Under the pieces are notes generated by a model, which searched no databases, was not told the origin of the DNA, and saw nothing but the letters and a program-made list of their open reading frames with translations. From contig CAYRMN010000018.1 of assembly GCA_964425575.1 (NCBI GenBank), positions 1-28,221 of the forward strand: DNA of 28,221 nucleotides, given 5' to 3'. Shown here one piece after another: positions 23,141 through 28,221 of the stretch. The position numbers and the translations under genes were made by a program. Each line of letters opens with the position of its first letter. Position 1 is the first letter of the stretch. Source of the DNA: CAYRMN01 sp964425575 (GTDB taxonomy: Bacteria; Patescibacteriota; Patescibacteriia; 2-12-FULL-60-25).

Positions 23141-23185
23141 ATGAAACCTTCCCGAAGGTTTGTCTTGAAAGGAGGTGACGCATGA
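23141..23185 (+). CDS. Possible 14-codon leader peptide before pilin 4
   Basis: ATG 23141 opens a 14-codon frame (MKPSRRFVLKGGDA) ending at TGA 23183-23185, one base before the pilin 4 ATG at 23187. The predicted transcript start is about 4 bases before its ATG, so it could be read from a leaderless end. It contains the perfect AAACCTT/AAGGTTT hairpin (23143-23160) and the Shine-Dalgarno of pilin 4. May couple or tune pilin 4 translation; may also be chance. Confidence 0.3.
   Translation: MKPSRRFVLKGGDA
23168..23178 (+). promoter_or_regulatory. Exceptionally strong ribosome-binding site for pilin 4
   Basis: AAAGGAGGTGA is complementary over 11 bases to the usual 3' end of bacterial 16S rRNA. 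It is the longest match in the window and decides the start at ATG 23187. It suggests that pilin 4 is made in large amounts. Confidence 0.7.
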
Positions 23186-23186
23186 C

Positions 23187-23582
23187 ATGACGCTTTCTTC
23201 AAAGACATTTGCTCGTTTCGCGACCACGGTGGGACTCACCCTCGCGACGATCGTTCCAGCTGTGGCTTTGGCCGCGGATGATCTGAACGCGAACGATTTG
23301 GGCGTCGGTGCCGTCCAATCCTCCATTAAACTCGGATCGGGTGACATTCGTACGACCGCCGGCAGTATTATCAACGTAGCCCTCGGCTTTTTGGGAATTA
23401 TCGCCGTCGTAATCGTTCTTCTGGGAGGATTCAAATATATGGTCTCCGGAGGCAACGAGAAAAAGACAGACGAAGCTCGCAAAATGATCGTCTCTGGTAT
23501 TATCGGTCTCGCAATTATTCTGTCCGCCTGGGCCATTACCAGCTTCGTTATCACTCGTCTCTTAACCGCGACTCAGGAGTAA
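23187..23582 (+). CDS. Pilin-like two-helix membrane protein 4, likely the major subunit
   Basis: 131 residues from ATG 23187. Signal peptide 1-29 (PAVALAAD cleavage), about 30 exposed residues, helix 1 (IINVALGFLGIIAVVIVLLGG), turn FKYMVSGGNEKKTDEARKM, helix 2 (IVSGIIGLAIILSAWAITSFVI). It has the TrbC/VirB2 arrangement of a cleaved signal plus two helices joined by a short basic loop. Codons are more GC-rich and uniform than in neighbours, and the ribosome-binding site is the strongest in the window; both fit high expression. An upstream in-frame GTG at 23175 lies inside the Shine-Dalgarno and is unlikely. 9 bases separate it from gene 5. Confidence 0.88.
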   Translation: MTLSSKTFARFATTVGLTLATIVPAVALAADDLNANDLGVGAVQSSIKLGSGDIRTTAGSIINVALGFLGIIAVVIVLLGGFKYMVSGGNEKKTDEARKMIVSGIIGLAIILSAWAITSFVITRLLTATQE

Positions 23583-23591
23583 TCCTCTGTT

Positions 23592-24017
23592 ATGACAACT
23601 ACGTCTCGAATTCGTAAGATTGCCGCTGTGCTTGGTCTCGCGTGCGTATTGGCGTTGCAGATGACGCCCGTACGAGCTGCTGACGATCCTAACCAACCTA
23701 CGCCAACAACCTTTAAGGGCGCTCTTGAAGGAGGGTTAAATCAAGCGGCACCGACTGAACTCAAGGGCCAACCCAATTTGAACATAGCAGTAGCGAATAT
23801 TATTCGAGCTGCGATTGGACTTTTGGGGGTTGTGCTGCTGTTTTATTTTCTCTACGGAGGTTTCTTGTGGATGACGGCAGGCGGTGATTCTAAAAAAGTT
23901 GATTTAGCCACGGCTCAAATAAAAAATGCAGTCATTGGCCTGATCATCATTACGCTTGCGTATGCAGGATCGCTGTTTGTCATTGAAAAGCTCAGCACGG
24001 TTGTTGGTGGGACATAA
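23592..24017 (+). CDS. Pilin-like two-helix membrane protein 5 (TrbC/VirB2-like)
   Basis: 141 residues. Signal peptide (ending PVRAADD), a polar N-terminal segment of about 45 residues, helix 1 (IIRAAIGLLGVVLLFYFLYGG), FLWMTAGGDSKKVDLATAQI, helix 2 (AVIGLIIITLAYAGSLFVIEKL). It carries the complete family signature. Follows gene 4 after 9 bases, in the same transcript. Confidence 0.88.
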   Translation: MTTTSRIRKIAAVLGLACVLALQMTPVRAADDPNQPTPTTFKGALEGGLNQAAPTELKGQPNLNIAVANIIRAAIGLLGVVLLFYFLYGGFLWMTAGGDSKKVDLATAQIKNAVIGLIIITLAYAGSLFVIEKLSTVVGGT

Positions 24018-24044
24018 AATATTTCAGGTTGTTAAATTCTATTT

Positions 24045-24437
24045 ATGAAGCATCTCTCATATAAAATTTCAGGAGTTGTGGCAACCGCCTTGGCAACCTT
24101 TCCTGCCATCGCTCTTGCGCAGCAACAGAATCCATTTCAGCAGGCCGGTAACTTGGCTGGAGAAGTTGGATCAAACGCCGGACTTGGTCAGCCAAAGCCG
24201 CTCACGCAAATTGTAGGACAGATCCTCAACATTGCCTTGGGATTTCTTGGTATCTTGTTGTTGGCCTACCTTTTGTACGCCGGCTTCCTCTGGATGACCT
24301 CGGGTGGTGATAGCAAGAAGGCTGATGCAGCTGCAACCATGATTAAGAACGCCATTATCGGCTTGATTATCATCGTCGCTGCCTTTGCCATTTCTAGCTT
24401 CGTACTCGGCTCACTCGTAAACGCCACAACAGGCTAA
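24045..24437 (+). CDS. Pilin-like two-helix membrane protein 6 (TrbC/VirB2-like)
   Basis: 130 residues. Signal peptide (ending IALAQQ), Gln-rich mature N-terminus (QQQNPFQQAGNLAGEVG), helix 1 (ILNIALGFLGILLLAYLLYAG), FLWMTSGGDSKKADAAATMI, helix 2 (AIIGLIIIVAAFAISSFVLGSL). Closest to genes 4 and 5. Last gene of the cluster, followed by structured element D and a terminator. The 27-base gap before it is longer than others in the cluster. Confidence 0.88.
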   Translation: MKHLSYKISGVVATALATFPAIALAQQQNPFQQAGNLAGEVGSNAGLGQPKPLTQIVGQILNIALGFLGILLLAYLLYAGFLWMTSGGDSKKADAAATMIKNAIIGLIIIVAAFAISSFVLGSLVNATTG

Positions 24438-24441
24438 GGTC

Positions 24442-24560
24442 GTTTGTTTAAACAGGCGATCTGCTTGAGCTTCACTCAGAAAAATCCTCATCGTATGATT
24501 ACATACGCCTCCGGTTTTTCCTCGTTCCAGCCCAGCGCATCTCATCCCGTTTAAACAAAC
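24442..24560. repeat. Structured intergenic element, copy D
   Basis: Perfect 12-base arms GTTTGTTTAAAC (24442-24453) / GTTTAAACAAAC (24549-24560), followed inward by AGG opposite CCC. Conserved GCGATCTGCTTGAGCTTCAC, then AAAAATCC pairing with GGTTTTT, the perfect inner hairpin CGTATG-ATTA-CATACG (24492-24507), then CCTCCGG and CAGCGCATCTCATCC. This is the cleanest copy and the best starting point for a structure model. Lies between the last pilin gene and its terminator. Confidence 0.78.
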
Positions 24561-24585
24561 TCCAAAATCGCCCGTCGCGCGCGAT

Positions 24586-24621
24586 CAAAAACCTCTCTAT
24601 GTAGAGGTTTTTGGTTTTTAT
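24586..24621 (+). terminator. Rho-independent terminator of the pilin cluster
   Basis: Stem CAAAAACCTCT (24586-24596) / AGAGGTTTTTG (24603-24613), loop CTATGT, then GTTTTTATT. Perfect 11-base stem. Confidence 0.85.
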
Positions 24622-24645
24622 TGATACGCTGTTGGCATGTTAAAG

Positions 24646-24764
24646 ATTGGTGACCCCCTCAACTCCCCCCGTAAAGGGGCGTGGCCCCACGGGGCTTTAC
24701 GCTCCTTGGTAGGGGGAGCTTCTAAGCTCTTCTTGACAAGAAGGGGGAAGGGGAGGTCACCAAT
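24646..24764. repeat. Inverted repeat with ATTGGTGACC/GGTCACCAAT ends
   Basis: Perfect 10-base ends (24646-24655 and 24755-24764). Inside are pairing CTCCCCC / GGGGG tracts and a CGTAAAG..CTTTACG stem around GGGGCGTGGCCCC. A related right end occurs at 21164-21189. The right end touches the ATG of the GT-C gene and places GGAGG 9 bases before it. Confidence 0.75.
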
Positions 24765-24765
24765 T

Positions 24766-26346
24766 ATGCTATTTTTTTTTAGCCTCATTGGGTTTTCTTT
24801 TTTTATTCCCTGGCATTCCTTTCCAGATCCAGATGCGTTTTATCATGCACACCTTGCGAAGTTGATATGGCAGGATGGACCGATACACATATTTCCATGG
24901 TTGAATCTCACAACGCTTGGTACGTCATTTGCTGACCATCATTTTTTGTTTCATGTCTTTGAGTCTCTTTTTGTCGCGTGGATCGGTGAAATGATGGGGG
25001 CGCGAGTTGTGGCTATTCTTTTATGTGCTGCGCTGATGAGCATATGTCTTCTGTGTTTGCGGTGGCTTGGAATCCGCTACGTTAAGGCGTGGTCGGTTTT
25101 GTTGATGTGTACTTCACCGCTCTTGTTTCGTCTACTTCTCATGAAAGCAACACCGCTCGCATTGATGTGGTTTATCGTAGGACTTACGGCTGCATGGAAA
25201 CGGAAGTCATGGCTTGTGGTTTTGATCGCCGCACTGTTCGCTTTATCACATGGCGGCTGGGTTTTTTTGGTTGGATCTATCGGATTGCTCATGACGGGCG
25301 ATGTCTTATTTCGTCGGATCGTTGATGAGCAGCCTTGGAGATTAGCTTTTCAGTCTTCGTTGTGGCGAGAGAGTTTGGCTGGAATTGCAGGGGCTATTAT
25401 TGGAATAATCGTGCACCCAAATTTTCCACAAAACATTTCTTTTTTGTGGGTGCAGATTGTGAAGATTGGCTTAGGTACACCGTATGCGCATGTGGTCCTT
25501 GGGAGTGAGTGGCTGCCGTTGTCAGTTACGAGTTTGCTTGCACGTTTTGCACCATGGTGGATGCTGATCCTTTTGTCTGGGTATGGGCTTGTTGTCGCGC
25601 GTCGTGAGCCGCTTGAACGAAATGTCGCGCGTGCGCTGATCGCGTTTTCTTTCCCCCTAGCTGCATGCATCGCGTTAACATTTAAGAGCCAGCGTAATGT
25701 GGAGTATCTGGCTATGGCTTTATTTCTTTGGGTTCCATGGTTATGGATGCTGATTGAGCCTAAGAAATTATTCATAACGTTGGTGAAGCAAGATTCCTCT
25801 TCGACAAGCTCAGAGCCTGAACTAGTTGAAGGCCGCCTACGCGGGAATGACACAAGAAGAAGTGTCGGGATGACCATTTTATTCGTCTGTGTTTTTATGT
25901 TTCCTATCCTTCGTGGTCTTGTCTCGACGTGGCAGGATCTGCATACACCATCATTTCCGAACGACGCATATCAAGCATCTATGACTGCAGTGAGCGAGCG
26001 CGCCAGTCCAGGTGATCGAGTGTTTCATTCAGATTGGGACGAATTTCCGGTATTATTCCGTTTGGATGATCGTTTGCGCTATGTGGCCGGTCTTGATCCG
26101 ACATTTTTGTACGAAGCCTCATCAACATTGTCTGACGCCTATCGTAATCTCACTTGGGGTCAAACAACAACGACACCAGAACTCGCCTGGGATTTGATTC
26201 ATCATCAATTGCACGCTCGGTTTGTGTTTTTTGATAAAAAGAAAAATCATGAACAGTTGTTGCAGATAATCAAAAGCGATTCACGATATCAGCTCTTGCA
26301 GGACGCGTCTGATTCTGTGACGTTTGAGGTAAAAAATACATTTTGA
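24766..26346 (+). CDS. GT-C-fold membrane glycosyltransferase
   Basis: 526 residues from ATG 24766. Many membrane helices in the first ~400 residues, then an exposed C-terminal domain. The first outer loop has FPDPDAFYHAHLAKLI, which resembles the DxD/His-containing loop 1 of STT3/AglB and PMT-type enzymes that use polyprenyl-linked sugars. That makes it a likely transferase of a lipid-linked sugar or glycan to an exported acceptor. Followed by a GT2 gene that could supply the lipid-linked sugar. Residues about 343-362 derive from an inserted palindromic repeat (see 25792-25851). An ATG at 24637 in the same frame would translate through the preceding inverted repeat; the inner ATG is preferred because MLFFFSLIGF starts the first helix directly. 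Confidence 0.75.
   Translation: MLFFFSLIGFSFFIPWHSFPDPDAFYHAHLAKLIWQDGPIHIFPWLNLTTLGTSFADHHFLFHVFESLFVAWIGEMMGARVVAILLCAALMSICLLCLRWLGIRYVKAWSVLLMCTSPLLFRLLLMKATPLALMWFIVGLTAAWKRKSWLVVLIAALFALSHGGWVFLVGSIGLLMTGDVLFRRIVDEQPWRLAFQSSLWRESLAGIAGAIIGIIVHPNFPQNISFLWVQIVKIGLGTPYAHVVLGSEWLPLSVTSLLARFAPWWMLILLSGYGLVVARREPLERNVARALIAFSFPLAACIALTFKSQRNVEYLAMALFLWVPWLWMLIEPKKLFITLVKQDSSSTSSEPELVEGRLRGNDTRRSVGMTILFVCVFMFPILRGLVSTWQDLHTPSFPNDAYQASMTAVSERASPGDRVFHSDWDEFPVLFRLDDRLRYVAGLDPTFLYEASSTLSDAYRNLTWGQTTTTPELAWDLIHHQLHARFVFFDKKKNHEQLLQIIKSDSRYQLLQDASDSVTFEVKNTF
25792..25851. repeat. Palindromic repeat inserted in frame in the GT-C gene
   Basis: CTTCGACAAGCTCAG (25799-25813) and CTGAACTAGTTGAAG (25817-25831) pair, flanked by GATTCC and GGGAATGAC. 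These are motifs of dispersed intergenic palindromes, also seen at 10030-10052. It encodes the low-complexity stretch DSSSTSSEPELVEG and keeps the frame open, probably in a loop next to a membrane helix (LFITLVKQ before, VGMTILFVCVFM after). Confidence 0.75.
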
Positions 26347-26373
26347 TTTATGGTGTTCAATAATTTTATCATT

Positions 26374-26466
26374 GTAGGGGCGCATGCCATGCGCCCTCCG
26401 ACTGGCGTATCAGTATGTCGGATCAATCGGTCGACATGCCAGAGGGCGCATGGCATGCGCCCCTAC
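26374..26466. repeat. Large inverted repeat between the two glycosyltransferases
   Basis: GTAGGGGCGCATGCCATGCG at the left and its complement CGCATGGCATGCGCCCCTAC at the right, with an inner CTGGC/GCCAG and ATGTCG/CGACAT pair, make a nearly continuous palindrome of about 93 bases. The GGGGCGCATG..CATGCGCC type is a common dispersed bacterial repeat. Gap 26347-26487 contains nothing else except a TGC-TATCAA (-10 like) at 26471-26479, 8 bases before ATG 26488. Confidence 0.75.
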
Positions 26467-26487
26467 GCCGTGCTATCAAATTAGATC

Positions 26488-27204
26488 ATGCGTATCTTAA
26501 TCACCATCCCTACTTGGAACGAAGAACATATCATTCAGCATAGTCTTGAGATACTCAAGACAGCAGTGGCAACGTTTTTATCTGAGCATGACGTGACGAT
26601 TGAGATTGCGGATAATGGCAGTACTGACGCAACGCGGGCCTGCGTGCGAGATGTTGGCGGTGTGCAACTGTTTGAATTACATGAACGTGGCAAGGGATTG
26701 GCGATCCGTCGTTCCTGGGAGCGCCATATCCATGATCAGGATGTACTGGTGTTTATGGATGCGGATCTCGCCGCCGACCTTTCTGCTTTGCCATATTTGA
26801 TTCGTCCGATTATAGACACACGTGCCGAGTTCGTATGTGGTTCACGATTCGTGGCTGGCGCCAAGCGACAGCGCAGATTGCGACGTGAGATTGCGTCGCG
26901 CATATATCGATGGTTGCAACGCTTATTTTTACAGCTACCTGTTTTAGACGCGCAATGTGGGTTTAAGGCCATATCGACTCAGGCGGCTCAAAAACTATTG
27001 CCGTTATGTAGCGAAACTGGCTGGATGTTTGATACGGAATTAATTGCGCAAGCAAAGCATCAGAGGATTGTGATACAGGAAATTCCCGTTCAATGGATCG
27101 AACATCGCGACCCTAATCGACGGAGTACAATCAGTATTTTTCGCGATGGTTACGGGTTTTTACAAGGTTTGTGGAGGATTTCGAAGCGTGCCAACCCATC
27201 TTGA
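26488..27204 (+). CDS. GT2 glycosyltransferase, dolichyl-phosphate-mannose-synthase-like
   Basis: 238 residues, soluble, GT-A fold. ILITIPTWNEEHII (3-16) is the nucleotide-sugar start, IADNGSTDATR the first Asp motif, and VFMDADLAADLS the DxD-type metal site. CGSRFVAGAKRQRR..ASRIYRWLQR and DAQCGFKAIS are as in DPM1/polyprenol-phosphate glycosyltransferases. There are no C-terminal membrane helices, so it is the short soluble form. Probably transfers a sugar from a nucleotide donor to polyprenyl phosphate for the GT-C enzyme upstream. Donor unknown. Its stop codon lies inside the promoter of the next gene. Confidence 0.9.
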   Translation: MRILITIPTWNEEHIIQHSLEILKTAVATFLSEHDVTIEIADNGSTDATRACVRDVGGVQLFELHERGKGLAIRRSWERHIHDQDVLVFMDADLAADLSALPYLIRPIIDTRAEFVCGSRFVAGAKRQRRLRREIASRIYRWLQRLFLQLPVLDAQCGFKAISTQAAQKLLPLCSETGWMFDTELIAQAKHQRIVIQEIPVQWIEHRDPNRRSTISIFRDGYGFLQGLWRISKRANPS

Positions 27205-27229
27205 CAATTCTTGGTTTTTGTGGTATGTT
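27201..27229 (+). promoter_or_regulatory. Strong promoter of the last gene
   Basis: Perfect -35 TTGACA (27201-27206), 17-base spacer, TATGTT (27224-27229). Predicted start at about 27236-27237, one or two bases before the folded leader. The -35 overlaps the last codons of the GT2 gene. Confidence 0.8.
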
Positions 27230-27237
27230 GTTTTGTT

Positions 27238-27300
27238 CCAGCTGGCATTGCATGTATGCATTGCCGCCTGAGAAATCGGCAGGGGATGGTCCCCGGCTGG
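27238..27300 (+). ncRNA. Four-way-junction leader RNA (candidate cis-regulator or 5' stabiliser)
   Basis: A closing stem CCAGCT (27238-27243) / GGCTGG (27295-27300) encloses three consecutive hairpins with one unpaired base between them. P2 is GGCATTGCAT-GT-ATGCATTGCC (27244-27265, one T-T mismatch). P3 is GCC-T-GA-GAAA-TC-GGC (27266-27280, GNRA loop). P4 is GGGGA-TGG-TCCCC (27282-27294). It is not a tRNA (no T-arm consensus) and matches no riboswitch I recognise. It forms the extreme 5' end of the predicted transcript. Confidence 0.6.
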
Positions 27301-27347
27301 ACAAAAATTCGTACCCTGACAACTAAGACAAGTTCAACAGGGGAATA

Positions 27348-27369
27348 CTTTGGCCCAAGGAGGGCAAAG
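27348..27369 (+). promoter_or_regulatory. Hairpin holding the Shine-Dalgarno of the last gene
   Basis: CTTTG-G-CCC (27348-27356) pairs with GGGCAAAG (27362-27369), leaving AAGGA in the loop, so AAGGAGG is half in the loop and half in the stem. ATG 27373 follows after 3 bases. Could modulate initiation. Confidence 0.5.
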
Positions 27370-27372
27370 ACA

Positions 27373-28221
27373 ATGGCAAAACCCACCAAGATGTGGGATC
27401 TGGGAACAGATCTCGCACAAAATGCCCTCGCAGAGACCATTATCGAGCCGTTGTTTGAACGCAAAACCGGCCTTCGTGTTTCTCCCGAAGAGAGGCGGCA
27501 GGTCATGGCGTGCCTGGCGATGACGGCGGCCGGAGAGTCTCTTGTTGGAACGGCTATTGATGCTGTCGTGCCCAACGCGACGCTGCGCACGTTCCTGCAG
27601 GAGGCTTTGGATGCGGCGGGTGACAATCTTCGACTCGCTCTCCGCGAGAAGGGCTTGCAAGGGGCCCGCGAGTATTTGAGTGGTAAGTTGGGGATGGAGA
27701 AGGGGGCACGTGAACGCGGAGCCTTTGCTCAAACCCATCTCGACGCTCGTAGGCAGCTTCCTGATCTCGTTTGGATCACGCTGAACGAGCGCGAAGAGCT
27801 CATGCAGCGAGGAGCACCCACGCTCTACGTGATCTGGCTCGCAGTTCGGGAAACCATCCTCGAGGCACGTAGTCTCCAGCGCTACCTCGGAATCAATGCT
27901 CGCGTCGGTGAAACGCCGGACAGCTTTCCCGAGCCTTGGAGAGCGGAGCTGACAACTCCGGAGCTTCTGAACTGCGCGGCTATGGTTCGTGCGGTGCAGC
28001 GGGCGATCGATAAGCCGCCGGTGCCCAAGCCTGCCGATCCTCACGGATTGGCGGACTTGGTCAAGCTCGGTCCAGCTGCTGGAATTGAGGCGCTCGGCAA
28101 CGCTCTCGTCAAAGAGGGCGCGGCCCACGCTTTGGTCAAAGCAGTGGATGCAGAGGTAGGTACGACTTTGAAGGGCATCGAAGCTGCGCTCGCCCCGCCT
28201 CCAGTAACCGGAGCGCCCCCG
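27373..28221 (+). CDS. Unknown protein, 3' end cut by the window edge
   Basis: 283 codons present with no stop. ATG 27373 is fixed by AAGGAGG at 27357-27363. The product is soluble, rich in Ala/Leu/Arg/Glu and predicted mostly helical (TDLAQNALAETIIEPLFERKTG, EERRQVMACLAMTAAG, LREKGLQGAREYLSGKLG, GALA-type repeats near 245-275), with Pro-rich breaks (KPPVPKPADP, APPPVTGAPP). No signal peptide, membrane helix or catalytic motif that I recognise. GC content and codon use are higher than in the preceding genes. It has the best promoter and an elaborately folded leader, so it is probably an abundant or tightly regulated protein. Confidence 0.8.
   Translation, partial: MAKPTKMWDLGTDLAQNALAETIIEPLFERKTGLRVSPEERRQVMACLAMTAAGESLVGTAIDAVVPNATLRTFLQEALDAAGDNLRLALREKGLQGAREYLSGKLGMEKGARERGAFAQTHLDARRQLPDLVWITLNEREELMQRGAPTLYVIWLAVRETILEARSLQRYLGINARVGETPDSFPEPWRAELTTPELLNCAAMVRAVQRAIDKPPVPKPADPHGLADLVKLGPAAGIEALGNALVKEGAAHALVKAVDAEVGTTLKGIEAALAPPPVTGAPP

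Noticed and set aside
22909..23178. Plus-strand open frame of 89 codons across element C
   Set aside because: Starts within pilin 3 in another frame, covers the structured repeat and ends in the pilin 4 ribosome-binding site. No coding character.
27238..27300. Interpretation of the leader fold as a tRNA
   Set aside because: No GGTTCGA T-arm, no 7-base acceptor stem and no anticodon loop of seven bases.
27334..28128. Long minus-strand open frame (264 codons) opposite the last gene
   Set aside because: It is antisense to a plus-strand frame that has a strong promoter, AAGGAGG and a continuous open frame to the edge. GC-rich codons create the shadow frame.

Overview
The window looks like a chromosomal segment of a Patescibacteria (candidate phyla radiation) bacterium, probably of the Parcubacteria/Uhrbacteria/Magasanikbacteria kind. 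The support is the mix of a transketolase split into two short genes, PfkB-type sugar kinases beside a class II aldolase, a tandem run of TrbC/VirB2-like two-helix membrane proteins, many secreted proteins of unknown family, and short intergenic regions packed with palindromic repeats. The taxonomic call is inference; there is no rRNA or marker gene here that I can place precisely.

Layout. 1-2740: two secreted proteins that share an N-terminal domain of about 125 residues; one carries three Ig-like repeats and the other a type-1 copper (plastocyanin/amicyanin-like) domain. 2832-8270: carbon metabolism (transketolase halves, a class-C beta-lactamase-fold serine hydrolase, a PfkB kinase, fructose-bisphosphate aldolase). 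8272-12265: a DUF2207-type membrane protein on the minus strand, a second PfkB kinase and a secreted protein of unknown family. 12354-16731 (minus strand): a four-Ig-domain secreted protein with the same shared domain at its C-terminus, a D-2-hydroxyacid dehydrogenase, a proline-rich small ORF, an orphan gene with an RDHFEH motif, and tRNA-Ala(TGC) with its own promoter and terminator. 16904-21093: an orphan small protein, the GTPase/ATPase YchF, GalU and a solute-binding lipoprotein. 21216-24437: six consecutive pilin-like genes. 24766-27204: a GT-C-type membrane glycosyltransferase and a GT2 (dolichyl-phosphate-mannose-synthase-like) glycosyltransferase. 27373-end: a truncated gene of unknown function with a highly structured 5' leader.

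How it works together. Transketolase, PfkB and aldolase would feed a reduced glycolysis/pentose phosphate network. GalU supplies UDP-glucose, and the GT2/GT-C pair has the look of a polyprenyl-phosphate-sugar glycosylation route whose natural clients would be exported proteins such as the pilin-like or Ig-like proteins; this link is inference. Two kinds of translation start are visible. Most genes have a -10 hexamer only about 6-14 bases before the ATG, implying leaderless or nearly leaderless mRNAs. A few (27373, 16904, 15610 minus, 23187) have strong Shine-Dalgarno sequences and longer leaders.

The most unusual signal is a family of four intergenic elements of about 120-160 bases (59-178, 2581-2742, 22948-23068, 24442-24560). 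Their single-stranded segments are conserved, while their terminal stem and internal hairpin differ in sequence but keep base pairing. This compensatory pattern points to selection on a folded RNA or DNA structure rather than to an ordinary transposon with conserved ends. A second structural find is a compact four-way-junction fold at 27238-27300, starting at the predicted transcription start of the last gene.
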